The notes: a model not told the origin generated them from the letters alone. 64,000 nucleotides of DNA from Desulfosporosinus youngiae DSM 17734 (GCF_000244895.1 NZ_CM001441.1:5596979-5660978); one strand, 5' to 3'. Positions 17,010 to 25,938 are shown, counted from the first letter of the stretch. Translations and numbers: made by a program.

Positions 17010-18471
17010 CGATAAGCCCCCTCAATTCCTCCATCTTGGAAGCAATATCAATGCTTAACTGATCAAGACGTGCCATAATCACCGCTGGCGCATCATACTC
17101 CACCTTTTCATAAACAACCTCTTTATATTTATTTATCGATAAATCATAATCATTACCCGAAATGGCAGACTTCTCCACAAAAAAGCTCTGCTCCGTGGGC
17201 TTCCGGTCAGCTTCCCCATCAGGATTATGGAAGCGGGCAAGAATATCCGGAATATCATTTGCCTCAACAGCAGATCGTTTATCATCTAAAGAGAAACCAT
17301 CAGCTTTCATATCATAGAACCATACTTTATCAGTACCACCTGCGCCTGTTTTCGTAAACACAAGAACTGCAGTACTAACCCCTGCATACGGTTTAAACAC
17401 ACCGCTAGGCATGGAAATCACCGCTTGCAGTTGATGATTTTCTACCAATTCTTTCCGCAGTGCTTTGTGTGCGTTGCTTCCACTAAATAATACTCCATCA
17501 GGCACAATACAAGAGCAGCGTCCGCCTTTGCGTAGCATCCTCAAGAAAAGCGCCACAAACAAAAGCTCTGTCTTTTTGGTGTTGCAGACCGCCTTTAAGT
17601 TATCGTTAATGCTCTCTGCATCCACTGTGCCTGTGAAGGGGGGATTGGCAAGTATAATATCATAAGCAGAGGAAATACTGTTTTGCTTGGAAACGCTGTC
17701 CACATAGTTGATATGGGGTTTATTGATGGAATGCAGCATCAGGTTCATTGCAGAAAATCGAAGCATGGTTCTGTCGGTATCGAGACCTGTGAACATCTCG
17801 CCTGCAAAATTATCCCACTGCTCGGTTGTCATCTCGGCTTCGTACTTTTCCCGGATATATTCCGCAGAGGAAACGAGAAAACCGGCGGTACCACAAGCGG
17901 GGTCACAAATTTTATCATTTGGAGTTGGGGCAAGCAAGCGTACCATCATGTCACGAATATGCTTTGGGGTTCTGAATTGACCGTTCTGGCCCGCTGTAGC
18001 CAGCTTTCCCAGCATATACTCATACAGGTCGCCCTGCATATCTAAGTCTTTAATATCATGCTCATAAAGCTCGTCTAAGCCTGTGATCATCTTTTGCAAG
18101 ACCTGAGGGGTTGGAACTAAAAACATAGCATCCTGCATGTAGCGCGAGAAAGCAGAAGTATTTTCCCCGTTCATCGCTTTGATAAAGGGGAATACCTTTG
18201 TCCCGACTATTTCATAGATCTCGCGAGAGTCTTTAGTTTTAAACTTGCTCCACCGCATTGCCTGACTCTCTGCGTCATTAGGGAAGATCTTGGGCATTGC
18301 CTCAACCGTTAAGGCTTCGATACTCTCGTTTTCCAGTTCCTTTTCATCGAGGGAACGGATAAACATTAGATAAGTAAGCTGTTCTATGACGGTTATTGGG
18401 TTGGTAATACCGCCAGCCCAGATATCTGTCCATATTTTGTCAACCTTGTTGCGAATCTCTCCTGTTAGCAT
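17002..18471 (-). CDS. hsdM: Type I restriction-modification DNA methyltransferase subunit
   Basis: 489 residues; N6-adenine methyltransferase that with HsdS modifies the host target. N-terminal HsdM helical domain (about 1-130), SAM-binding motif I DPACGTAGFL (about 190) and catalytic motif IV NPPF (about 275) are intact. It is the first gene of the hsdM-hsdS-hsdR operon; a candidate promoter lies at 18562-18567. The operon order M-S-R on the minus strand is complete, so the system is likely functional. Confidence 0.95.
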   Translation of the reverse strand: MLTGEIRNKVDKIWTDIWAGGITNPITVIEQLTYLMFIRSLDEKELENESIEALTVEAMPKIFPNDAESQAMRWSKFKTKDSREIYEIVGTKVFPFIKAMNGENTSAFSRYMQDAMFLVPTPQVLQKMITGLDELYEHDIKDLDMQGDLYEYMLGKLATAGQNGQFRTPKHIRDMMVRLLAPTPNDKICDPACGTAGFLVSSAEYIREKYEAEMTTEQWDNFAGEMFTGLDTDRTMLRFSAMNLMLHSINKPHINYVDSVSKQNSISSAYDIILANPPFTGTVDAESINDNLKAVCNTKKTELLFVALFLRMLRKGGRCSCIVPDGVLFSGSNAHKALRKELVENHQLQAVISMPSGVFKPYAGVSTAVLVFTKTGAGGTDKVWFYDMKADGFSLDDKRSAVEANDIPDILARFHNPDGEADRKPTEQSFFVEKSAISGNDYDLSINKYKEVVYEKVEYDAPAVIMARLDQLSIDIASKMEELRGLIGG

Positions 18472-18554
18472 CTAACTTTTGCCCCATTCTCTCTGATATT
18501 TCCTTTTAGCTAATTGTCTCACTTCATATAGTCTGACACTTTAGTCCGCTACTC

Positions 18555-18570
18555 AGACTTGATTATATCA
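18555..18570 (-). promoter_or_regulatory. Candidate extended -10 promoter for the hsd operon
   Basis: Minus strand reads TGATATAAT: an extended TG motif and a perfect TATAAT (18562-18567), about 90 bases upstream of hsdM. No clear -35 is visible. Confidence 0.4.
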
Positions 18571-18600
18571 TTCCATCAAGACAAATTGGTGGATCAAATA

Positions 18601-18897
18601 TTAGATGTTCTTCTCTATTTCTATATACCAAGGCGCACCTGGCTTCTTTTGCTTCACTAAGATCCTTTTAAAAGTAGTCTCCAACAAGCCGTTGCCTCGA
18701 AGGGTTCTTAGATCTTTTCTAAAGCTATGACCATTACGCTTTGAATTGTACTTATAAATATGATTACCTACTAGAATGTCTATACAAAGATCGGGAGTAG
18801 TCTCGATGATGTTGTTACTCCTCATCCAGTCGTGGATCGCTGCCTCTGCCATCGGTACCCTATTTATGAATTCGTCGGTGACGATTCTTTTTCGCAT
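18601..18897 (-). CDS. Hypothetical protein, possible small DNA-binding protein
   Basis: 98 residues, not recognised. I start at ATG 18897 because it follows an AGGAGG box; the frame is open further up to 18924 without a box. The C-terminal half has a helix-helix-strand-strand rhythm (RKDLRTLRGNGLLETTFKR) reminiscent of a winged helix, and a lone Cys. It is the divergent neighbour of the small gene at 19042, with an inverted repeat over that gene's promoter; a regulatory role is only inference. Similar spacing of convergent RM genes could also make it a passenger of the hsd operon region. Confidence 0.5.
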   Translation of the reverse strand: MRKRIVTDEFINRVPMAEAAIHDWMRSNNIIETTPDLCIDILVGNHIYKYNSKRNGHSFRKDLRTLRGNGLLETTFKRILVKQKKPGAPWYIEIEKNI

Positions 18898-18976
18898 ATT
18901 GTCCTCCTGTAAATCTGACTTCATGGAAACTCCATTTCGTAATCTTCGACACGTAGCAACTATTCCCTCCCCAGTT

Positions 18977-19012
18977 CCAAGGATTTCAGTATTTTCAAAT
19001 CCTTGGTATAAT
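18977..19012 (+). promoter_or_regulatory. Promoter with an overlapping inverted repeat (operator-like)
   Basis: CCAAGGATTT (18977-18986) and AAATCCTTGG (18997-19006) are perfect 10-bp arms 10 bases apart. The right arm runs directly into TATAAT (19007-19012), the -10 of the 76-residue gene, and a -35-like TTTCAG lies at 18984-18989 with a 17-base spacer. A protein bound to the repeat would cover the promoter. Confidence 0.55.
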
Positions 19013-19041
19013 TTAGGTAGAACATTAGAGGAGTGAATACT

Positions 19042-19272
19042 ATGAGTAAGAAAGAGCTATGTTTTTATTCTTGGCACGGAGAGCCTGGTAAACGTAAACA
19101 CTTCTTAAGCAATTACTGTAAAGAAGGATTCCATTATGATTCTAAGACCGACAAACGATTGGATCTACCCATATGCCAAGACTGGTTTGGCGATTGGAGT
19201 GGCGGTTGTTGTGATTTGAAGGAGCGCAAAACACGTGGTAGTTGGGTGCCAAGGAGAAGGAATATAATATAG
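19042..19272 (+). CDS. Small hypothetical protein
   Basis: 76 residues, not recognised. ATG 19042 is chosen over the upstream in-frame GTG 19033 because the GAGGAG box at 19027-19032 sits at proper distance from the ATG. The product is basic and rich in Cys, Trp and Tyr (YSWHGEPGKRKHF, WFGDWSGGCCDLKERK). It has its own promoter with an operator-like inverted repeat and is followed by 690 bases without a supportable gene. Confidence 0.5.
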   Translation: MSKKELCFYSWHGEPGKRKHFLSNYCKEGFHYDSKTDKRLDLPICQDWFGDWSGGCCDLKERKTRGSWVPRRRNII

Positions 19273-19423
19273 ACAAGCTTTAAAACTCGTCATTTCCACT
19301 AAATCTAATTTTCATAAACAGCCGCACCTATTGTAGTAATTGCCGTCATTTTGACGCTAAATAATTATGTTAGTTGCTGAGATAATTACCATTTTACTAA
19401 TTCTCTTAGTTAAGGATAGACCA

Positions 19424-19455
19424 AGAAACTGCCTCATGGCAGTTTCTCTTTTCTT
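19424..19455 (+). terminator. Rho-independent terminator
   Basis: AGAAACTGCC (19424-19433), loop TCAT, GGCAGTTTCT (19438-19447), then CTTTTCTT. It follows the gene ending at 19272. Between 19273 and 19961 only short broken open frames are seen (for example a run reading LSDFLFRKDFDRQRKLE near 19612-19660), which look like decayed coding sequence without start, box or partner. Confidence 0.6.
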
Positions 19456-19914
19456 ACTAAACTCTATGGATGATCTTATGAACGAAATCCCTAGTAACGC
19501 TACGTTTATCGATGAGATTTGGGAGATTCACTGTTAGCTTTGTAAAGTATGGTCAACCACTAAGGCATATGGGGCTGCGTGGCTCTGAACTCTGCTAAAA
19601 ATGATCTCTGTCAGACTTCCTCTTTCGTAAGGACTTCGATCGACAACGTAAGCTAGAAGTGCTATTCGGGTACAGTTTTTCCGCCATATTTAGATCCGCA
19701 TTCCTTCATAGTGGGCTTCACTCTATGACTGGTGGAGTCGTGGAAGAAGAAACCGATAATAACTAGTTTGCTTTAGTGTCTATTGAATGGGGTTAGGCCC
19801 AAGCAGTTTCATTAATTCTACTCGTTACATCCAACGAATACAATGAGTTTCGGACACTAATCGAAAGTACAGGTATAAGAACATTAAGGTAAAGCACTAA
19901 CCCGCAATACCTAT

Positions 19915-19945
19915 GGGACTGAGAAATCAGTCCCTTAATCTTTTT
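19915..19945 (+). terminator. Terminator just upstream of the radC remnant (attenuator-like)
   Basis: GGGACTGA (19915-19922), GAAA loop, TCAGTCCC (19927-19934), then TTAATCTTTTT. It ends about 16 bases before the ribosome binding site of the radC frame. Either it stops transcription from the left or it once acted as an attenuator. Confidence 0.6.
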
Positions 19946-19961
19946 ATGGGAGGCGATAAAA

Positions 19962-20549
19962 ATGTACAACAATCTGCCCCTTCAAGATCTACTTGAACTA
20001 ACTGTAAGGGAATCTAGCAAAGATCTAACTCTTAAAGTTTCCAACAATCAAAGACCTCGCAGAAGCCACAGAGGAAGAACTTACAAAGATAAAAGGACTT
20101 GGGAAATCAAAATCACGGAGAATCCTTGCCTGTATCGAACTTGGGCGGAGAATGTATACCGCTCCAGCCAAAGCCATCCAGTGTGTCAACAGCCCTCAAG
20201 ATGTCTATGATCTCCTAATTGACATGACGCTCCTCGATCGTGAAAAATTCGTTGTTGTTATGCTGAACACTAAGAACCACGTGATAGCCGTTGATACCGT
20301 TAGTATTGGGACCCTTAATTCTTCATTAATCCACCCACGAGAAGTTTTTAAGTCAGCAATTAAACGCTCGGCTAATAGTGTTATCGTCAGCCATAACCAC
20401 CCCTCAGGCGACTCTACCCCATCCAATGAAGATTTAAAAGTTACTAGACGTCTTGTTGATGCTGGTAAACTTATTGGCATCGAGGTTGTGACCATGTGAT
20501 TATAGGCTCCCAAAGGTACGTCAGTCTCAAGGAACGCGGAATAATCTAA
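19962..20549 (+). pseudogene. radC: RadC-family JAB-domain protein, two frameshifts
   Basis: Members of this family carry an N-terminal helix-hairpin-helix and a C-terminal JAB1/MPN-like metal-binding domain; the JAMM residues are visible in SHNHPSGDSTPSNED (about 20390-20433). Three pieces are needed: ATG 19962 with GGGAGG box to about 20035 in one frame (LPLQDLLELTVRESS), then a second frame reading PTIKDLAEATEEEL through GIEVV to 20490, and finally DHVIIGSQRYVSLKERGII to TAA 20549 in the third. The two joints imply single-base changes near 20035-20045 and 20488-20491. The TGA at 20497-20499 is therefore a frameshift product. Either pseudogene or sequencing error; otherwise the match to RadC is complete. 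Confidence 0.85.
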
Positions 20550-20612
20550 CGAATAAGTCGGATTTTTGATGGTATAAGTATATTAGTAAAAATAAGAAAG
20601 AAGGAATTTACA

Positions 20613-20789
20613 ATGGCAAACATACTTACTCAAATTGGAAAAAAGAACGCAGTAGACGTAACAACAGGATTCGCTAAAATTGCAGTCGCATCAATAGGAA
20701 GCGCCGTAGCAACAAAAACTCTAAAAATCTCAGTCGATTCGTATTTAAATGTCCTAAATAATGTAAGAAACTCGATTAGAAATAGCTAA
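20613..20789 (+). CDS. Small hypothetical protein (58 residues)
   Basis: ATG 20613, preceded by AAGAAGGAA, to TAA 20789. The product, with an alanine/glycine/threonine-rich middle (AVASIGSAVATKT) and a basic amphipathic C-terminal end, has no recognised family. It is separated from the next gene by a terminator-like hairpin (20798-20812). Too short for usual gene finders; support is the ribosome site, the clean frame and the following hairpin. Confidence 0.45.
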   Translation: MANILTQIGKKNAVDVTTGFAKIAVASIGSAVATKTLKISVDSYLNVLNNVRNSIRNS

Positions 20790-20796
20790 ATAAAAG

Positions 20797-20819
20797 GAAG
20801 CCAAAACGGCTTTCTTTTT
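20797..20819 (+). terminator. Terminator after the 58-residue ORF
   Basis: AAGCC (20798-20802), AAAAC loop, GGCTT (20808-20812), then TCTTTTT. Short stem but strong T run, ending just before the ribosome site of the next gene. Confidence 0.45.
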
Positions 20820-20833
20820 AAGGAGGATTGACT

Positions 20834-21178
20834 TTGTTTAATATTCTTAGGAATAATAGATACAATAGTCTCAAAGTGAACGATGCGTACGCTGAATATG
20901 AAGAAGAGCATGATACTCATGAAAACCTTGATGATGATGTTCATAGAATTGTCGAAAGTCTTAAGCGACGTGCAGCTTTTGAATCCTGCATAAGTTCAAT
21001 CGAAGTAGAAGAAGACTATACCCTATTTAATGGTATCTGTAACAAAGTACAAGGCATTGCTCGTAAACGATGGTTCAAAGAGGCAGCTATAATTGCTGCT
21101 ATTTTGCTCTTTAAGACCGGTCTTTTCATGAGTTACCGCGAAGCACACAAAGTAAATCTGGAAATTCCGGACCTCTAA
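20834..21178 (+). CDS. Hypothetical protein
   Basis: 114 residues, not recognised. TTG 20834 is the start with best spacing from the AAGGAGG box at 20819-20826; TTG 20828 is too near. The N-terminal part is acidic (EYEEEHDTHENLDDD), the middle is helical, and about residues 85-105 form a hydrophobic helix (EAAIIAAILLFKTGLF) that may be a membrane segment. Lies between the 58-residue ORF and a terminator-like hairpin (21186-21211), opposite to the integrase. Confidence 0.5.
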   Translation: MFNILRNNRYNSLKVNDAYAEYEEEHDTHENLDDDVHRIVESLKRRAAFESCISSIEVEEDYTLFNGICNKVQGIARKRWFKEAAIIAAILLFKTGLFMSYREAHKVNLEIPDL

Positions 21179-21185
21179 AAATAGA

Positions 21186-21211
21186 GAGGCCAAGCTCAAA
21201 AGCGCGGCCTC
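21186..21211 (+). terminator. Hairpin between hypothetical gene and integrase
   Basis: GAGGCC (21186-21191) and GGCCTC (21206-21211), followed by CTGGTCTTT. Weak T run, so termination in this direction is tentative. Confidence 0.35.
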
Positions 21212-21253
21212 CTGGTCTTTAAGGTATAGAGTTGTTTACTTACCAAACGCGGC

Positions 21254-22175
21254 TTAGTACTTAAGCTTTCTAAGGCGCTCTTTCTTTGGTACTATTACAT
21301 TTAACGGTGATGCCATTCTATGCTGTTTACGCAGATCCTCCTGGGTTAATGCTACATATCGTTTAGTCATAGTTAAGTCGACATGCCCTAAAGTTCTCTG
21401 AAGGGCTAAAGCATGTCCACCATTACGTAAAAACATTAGAGCGAATGCATGCCGTAAATCATAGGCGGTAATTTTGAATCCAAGTTTATTGCCATAGCGA
21501 TTCAACCTCTGCGACCATGCATGAGTGTCCATGGTATTTCTTTCTGCTGAAACGAAGAAGGGGACTTTACCCCAACTGTCAGGTCGTATGCTAGTTAATT
21601 TTCTAACTCCATCTACTGTTAATGGTGACAATGGAAGAGTTCTACTAACTCTTGTTTTGGCAATGATCGCTGGTACCCGAACTTCCATACTACGTAAGTT
21701 AAAATCATCCGGTAATAGGGATAAAGCTTCCTTTGGTCTAACTCCTGTATCTATAGTCAGACATAAAAGTACATAATCTCTTAAACCTGAGTATATTGTA
21801 AGATCACAAACATCAAATATTGAATGGAGCTTTGACTCGTCAATTTCACGTACTCGAGGCTCCTCACGACGCAAAGGAATATCTATTAAGGGATTGGCAG
21901 GTAAGATACCCTCCTTTACAACCCACGAGAAGAAACATTTTAGATATTTCCTACGGATATTATGACTTGCAGGTGCTAAACTGTTCCCTTCAGCAAAATA
22001 ACTGATGATAGCTTTCTTCAACTTCACATTGTCTCCCCATCCAGAGTACTTTTTGAAGAATGCCCGAGATGCCATTCATAGTCTTTAATTGTTCGTGCTG
22101 ATACTCCTTGGGCCATTTTAAAAGTTAAAAAATCTTTAATACATTCTTTCCAATTTGTATATTGCTGCTCCATTT
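21254..22175 (-). pseudogene. Phage-type tyrosine integrase, frameshifted near its N-terminus
   Basis: Site-specific integrase of the lambda/XerD type. The C-terminal catalytic domain is complete: DTGVRPKEAL (first Arg), TAYDLRHAFALMFL (HxxR region, with Asp for His), LQRTLGHVDLTMTKRY with the nucleophile Tyr. The long frame starts at ATG 22075, but the true N-terminus lies upstream in another frame: from ATG 22175 the codons read MEQQYTNWKECIKDFL... through KDYEWHL, then one base is missing (CTCGGG where CTCCGGG would fit) near 22060 and the frame resumes at RAFFKKYSGW. The joint restores a continuous core-binding domain. Lies head-on next to the tRNA-Gly gene, the usual site for such integrases, so it probably brought in this island and is now broken. 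Confidence 0.85.
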
Positions 22176-22302
22176 TAATCTTTTAACAACCTAGCCAATT
22201 AAGTCCCTCCATTAAATCGTTTTGGAAGGATAGAAGTGATCCTCGGTCTAGTCAAAAATTGCCTGTCCAATGCTCTACGTAGGAGCCTCAGCCTATGCAA
22301 AA

Positions 22303-22343
22303 AACGGGTTCAGAACTCCTTTACAGGAAGCCCTAAACCCGTT
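22303..22343 (-). terminator. Terminator downstream of tRNA-Gly
   Basis: AACGGGTTC (22303-22311) pairs with AAACCCGTT (22335-22343) on the plus strand; read on the minus strand the stem is followed by TTTTTTG. It sits between the tRNA and the integrase. Confidence 0.6.
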
Positions 22344-22355
22344 GCTATTACTGTA

Positions 22356-22430
22356 TGGAGCGGACGACGAGATTCGAACTCGCGATCCTCGGCTTGGGAA
22401 GCCAATGCTCTACCGCTGAGCCACGTCCGC
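22356..22430 (-). tRNA. tRNA-Gly (anticodon CCC)
   Basis: Minus strand folds into a full cloverleaf: 7-bp acceptor GCGGACG/CGTCCGC, D stem GCTC/GAGC, anticodon stem TTGGC/GCCGA with loop TTCCCAA (anticodon CCC, at positions 34-36), T stem with TTCGAAT loop, and encoded CCA. Its 3' end faces the broken integrase, so it is the likely attachment site of the island. Confidence 0.95.
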
Positions 22431-22510
22431 ATATTATGATAACAAACTATATTATAGACAAGCTTTGCCCATTCGTCAAGGCTTTCCTTGATACAAAGGT
22501 TTCAGTTACT

Positions 22511-23185
22511 TTAAATTGAGTCAGCCCAATTGGCAAGTTCTCCTCGAAAGTTCTTTGTCAGTGTCAAAATCTTGCAATAGGGTTGGCTCCTAAAGTGCTC
22601 CATATAAGGGACAAAACCACTTTTGGCAGCGGGTATGTCGATCTGTCCTGAATGTCCAATGCAGATGACTTTGCATGAATCATGGACACGAGTAAAGATT
22701 TTTCTTAATTCCTGAACCGTAAAATTCTGGCACTCATCAATAATTATCGTCATATCTTTAAGATTTGTCCCCCGCAGAAATAAGGGTGTTTTAGGGTAAC
22801 ACCAAATACTGTCCATGACCCTTTTCATGCTTACCTTTCTGCGTATGGCCTCATTAACCAGTGCCTCTTCATTATACACACACTGAGCGGGATTCTCATT
22901 GATCTCTAAAAGAGCATCTATTAAAGGTTGATGATAAATACTTTCTTTTTCAGATTGGGTACCCGGTCTGAAACCCATGGCAGATTCCTGAACCGGATTA
23001 AAGATATAAGTCAGGGGTTGCTTAAAGAGCTTGGCACAAGCAACCGCAAGGGTGGTTTTCCCCGTTCCTGCTTTAGCATTAACCATGACTAATTGATAAT
23101 CGAAGATCGCGTCAACATACTCACGCTGTTCCGGCGTTAATCTTGGCGCAAACCCAAACAACAAGTTGTTCTCAGGTAATGGCAT
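22511..23185 (-). CDS. PhoH-family ATPase
   Basis: 224 residues; P-loop ATPase of the PhoH-like family, often paired with RNA-related proteins, cellular role unclear. Walker A is NAKAGTGKTTLAVA (about residue 36-49), the PhoH-type Q-motif region (NPVQESAMGFRPG) follows, and Walker B is MTIIIDECQNF (about 148-158). A short N-terminus (LFGFAPRLTPEQREYVDAIF) is typical of the short single-domain form. Monocistronic on the minus strand, 80 bases upstream of the tRNA-Gly gene in transcription order. Confidence 0.9.
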   Translation of the reverse strand: MPLPENNLLFGFAPRLTPEQREYVDAIFDYQLVMVNAKAGTGKTTLAVACAKLFKQPLTYIFNPVQESAMGFRPGTQSEKESIYHQPLIDALLEINENPAQCVYNEEALVNEAIRRKVSMKRVMDSIWCYPKTPLFLRGTNLKDMTIIIDECQNFTVQELRKIFTRVHDSCKVICIGHSGQIDIPAAKSGFVPYMEHFRSQPYCKILTLTKNFRGELANWADSI

Positions 23186-23537
23186 AGTTAGTCACCAACC
23201 TTATTAAACGAATAATCAGCAAGCACCAAAAACCATCTAAGAGTCTTATAGTGCATCCGGAGCTTGTCTGATTTCTTATTTATGATAAGCCTGCTTTTAG
23301 TATTTCTAAATTAACAACTTTGCATTCCGTTAAAAAGAATTCCTATGATGGCTCTTATTCTTATTCGTTAGTATCAGGGCACTAATTATTGACTTAATCT
23401 CTTCAAAAGAGTACATCCTAACAGTTTTATTGACCTGCTACGACAAAAAAAGCCCTGATTTTCCCCCGGGGGAATTCACAGAACCTTTAGCTATATCCAT
23501 AGATTTTAGTTGGTTGATTACTAGTTGCTGAATAAAA

Positions 23538-23613
<76 letters not shown>

Positions 23614-23623
23614 ATAAAACAAA

Positions 23624-23699
23624 TGGTGACCCGTACGGGATTCGAACCCGTGTAACCGCCGTGAAAGGGCGGTGTCTTAGACCGCTTGACCAACGGGCC
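23624..23699 (-). tRNA. tRNA-Glu (anticodon TTC)
   Basis: Minus strand: anticodon stem CCGCC/GGCGG with loop CTTTCAC (TTC), TTCGAAT T loop and encoded CCA; the acceptor stem has one G-T pair. Tandem with tRNA-Phe. Confidence 0.95.
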
Positions 23700-23910
23700 A
23701 TTTAGTAAGGTACTTTAAATCGACCTAATGTAGAGAGGTATTTAAAAGACACTCACAAATATGGATTTTACACTATGTTTCTATCACTGTCAATACCTTT
23801 TTATACTTTTGTTCTGCTTTTTATTTGCTTTTCTCTTTTTATTTTTATAGGGTCATGATTTTGAGTTAGACGACAATATTTAGACGGAACTATTCGAGCG
23901 GGCTATGGAA

Positions 23911-23946
23911 AAGGAACGGCGTTAAACCATAATTATTCCGTTCCTT
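23911..23946 (-). terminator. Terminator of the chemoreceptor gene
   Basis: AAGGAACGG (23911-23919) and CCGTTCCTT (23938-23946) form a 9-bp stem with an 18-base loop just downstream of the chemoreceptor stop; followed by CTTTTCC on the minus strand. Confidence 0.55.
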
Positions 23947-23978
23947 TCACCCCTGTTAATCCCTTTTGGGGATTGTAG

Positions 23979-25748
23979 TTATACATTAAATTTTTTCAAG
24001 GTTTCCTGCAATTCCTCAGCCATCTTTGCTAAAATCTGGCTCGAAGAGGAAACTTCCTCCATAGAAGCCGACTGCTCCTCTGTTGCGGCAGACACCGTTT
24101 GAGTCTGCCCGCTGATTTCCCGGCTAATCTCATATATATCCGTAACCGAAGAGACAACCTTTTCGCTGCCCACTGCCATTTGTTGAATATCCTCTGAAAT
24201 CTCCCCAATTTGGGATGAAACCTGATTTACTAAATCCGCTATCTCATTAAATGCCTGACCGGCAGTTTCAGCCACCTCTGTCCCCAGTTTTACTTGATGG
24301 GTGCCTTCATTAATCGACACAACAGCCTTTTGGGTATCATGCTGAATACCACTGATTAATAAGGCAATTTGCTTTGAAGCCTCCTGAGATTGTTCCGCCA
24401 ATTTTCGGACTTCATCCGCTACAACAGCAAAACCCCTTCCTTGTTCACCTGCTCGTGCAGCTTCAATTGCAGCATTCAAGGCGAGAAGGTTTGTCTGTTC
24501 AGCTATACCTGAAATGGTATCCACAATTTGTCCGATTTCTTTAGAACGCTCACCCAAATTCATAACCACATCAGCAGATCCTGTAACTGTTTCTTCAATA
24601 TTCATCATTTGCTGAATCGTCTTTTTGATAGCCTGGCTGCCCTCCGCGGCAGAAAGGGCCGTTTGCTCAGAGGACTTAACCACTATTTTAGCATTGTCCA
24701 TCATGTGCTGAATACCTGCCGACATCTGCTCAACACTGGCCGATGTTTCATTGACAGCACTTAATTGTTTTTCCGCACCCATAGAGACTTCCGCTATGGC
24801 CGCTGCAACCTGGTAAGACGCTTGAGCCGATTGTTCCGCACCGGCACTCAATTGTTGGGATGATGCAGCAACTTGCTTGGATGACGATGACACATGCTCG
24901 ACAAGCTGAATAAGATTTTCAGTCATAGTATCAAACGCTCTGCCAAGTTGTCCTAATTCGTCCTTAGCATCACTATTGATGCGTTCAACTTTAAGATTAC
25001 CTTTTGCTATTTCCGCTGTGTAATTAGCCATTGCTACAATTCTATTCGAAATCTTGTTGCTTAAGATAGTCCCCAGTATCATGGATACCCCTAAGGCCGC
25101 TAAGATAGATACCAGAGTATAGATTATACTTGCCCTGCCCTTATTCTCAATTTCAAGCTGCTTCACCGAAACAAGCTTATCCATACTATCAACCCAATTT
25201 CCGGTCCCAATCACCCAGTTATAAGGCTGAAATAACAAGGTATAGCTTCTCTTCGGTAATGGTTCAGTTTCATTAGGTTTAGCAAAGGTATAATCAGTAT
25301 AGCCTCCATCTGCCTGAATTCCATTGTTAATGAAATCCTGGACAAAATATTTACCGTCACTATCCACGGCATCATAGCGTGACTTACCTTCAGAAGCCTC
25401 TCTCCCAAGCAGAACAACGTTTATCCCCTCAGTCGTGTCAATCCAAAAGTAGTTATCATTGTCAAACCGTAAATTTCTAACTAAATCAGCAGCTTGCTTT
25501 TTTGCCTCCTCAGGGGTTAATTCCCCTCGTTCCTGACGTTCATAAATGTCTTTGACTAAACTATGAGCCGTCTGAACCTGGAGTTTAATCGTCCGGTCAA
25601 ACTGTTCATACAAGGTATCACGATATTGCGTGACACTCGTTCGCTCGTTCACTATCACATTATAGATATTATACCCTCCGAGAATAGAACATATGATAAG
25701 TGCTATCGTCACTAGCAGCAGAATAATACTGTATTTTATTTTTGTCAT
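23979..25748 (-). CDS. Methyl-accepting chemotaxis protein with single Cache sensor
   Basis: 589 residues. Transmembrane helix 1 (about 8-28), an extracellular single-Cache sensor (about 35-195, with [12 protein letters not shown] and [17 protein letters not shown]), transmembrane helix 2 (about 207-228), a HAMP linker (about 229-280, with [17 protein letters not shown]) and the cytoplasmic coiled-coil signalling domain whose tip reads [20 protein letters not shown] (about 418-437). The tip is the CheA/CheW-contacting sequence, and the flanking Gln/Glu-rich helices contain the methylation sites. No CheR-tether pentapeptide at the C-terminus. A c-di-GMP riboswitch lies in its leader, so expression is probably coupled to the motile/sessile switch. 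Confidence 0.95.
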   Translation of the reverse strand: MTKIKYSIILLLVTIALIICSILGGYNIYNVIVNERTSVTQYRDTLYEQFDRTIKLQVQTAHSLVKDIYERQERGELTPEEAKKQAADLVRNLRFDNDNYFWIDTTEGINVVLLGREASEGKSRYDAVDSDGKYFVQDFINNGIQADGGYTDYTFAKPNETEPLPKRSYTLLFQPYNWVIGTGNWVDSMDKLVSVKQLEIENKGRASIIYTLVSILAALGVSMILGTILSNKISNRIVAMANYTAEIAKGNLKVERINSDAKDELGQLGRAFDTMTENLIQLVEHVSSSSKQVAASSQQLSAGAEQSAQASYQVAAAIAEVSMGAEKQLSAVNETSASVEQMSAGIQHMMDNAKIVVKSSEQTALSAAEGSQAIKKTIQQMMNIEETVTGSADVVMNLGERSKEIGQIVDTISGIAEQTNLLALNAAIEAARAGEQGRGFAVVADEVRKLAEQSQEASKQIALLISGIQHDTQKAVVSINEGTHQVKLGTEVAETAGQAFNEIADLVNQVSSQIGEISEDIQQMAVGSEKVVSSVTDIYEISREISGQTQTVSAATEEQSASMEEVSSSSQILAKMAEELQETLKKFNV

Positions 25749-25839
25749 TTCTCTTAGCCCCCTTCTCTCAACAGCTTAAATTCTTCACTAATGAATAATT
25801 AAGTACAGCAAAATCGCCCCCTCAAATAAGGCCCGACAT

Positions 25840-25932
25840 AGCCCTGAATCAGCAGCTCAGCCATCATTACCTTATGTAGAAAATCCCTGGTTTAGCGTCC
25901 TGAGCTTTTACCGGGTTTACCCTTGTCAAATA
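25840..25932 (-). promoter_or_regulatory. Cyclic di-GMP-I (GEMM) riboswitch in the chemoreceptor leader
   Basis: Minus strand contains, in order, the conserved elements of the class I aptamer: GGGTAAACC, then CAGGACGCTAAACC (GGACGC-AAA core) and AAGGTAATGATGGCTGAGC (the second helix with its conserved ATGG and pairing partner). The expression platform, between aptamer and the start codon, shows no obvious terminator, so control may be at translation. Fits a motility/sensing gene. Confidence 0.75.
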
Positions 25933-25938
25933 AAGCCT

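Noticed and set aside
20488..20499. TGA at 20497 in radC as a possible selenocysteine codon
   Set aside because: Continuing in frame past TGA gives no RadC sequence, while a one-base shift just before it gives the exact expected ending (DHVIIGSQRYVSLKERG). A frameshift explains it.
22236..22439. Plus-strand open frame across tRNA-Gly
   Set aside because: Antisense to the tRNA and its terminator; reads as arginine/serine-rich noise.
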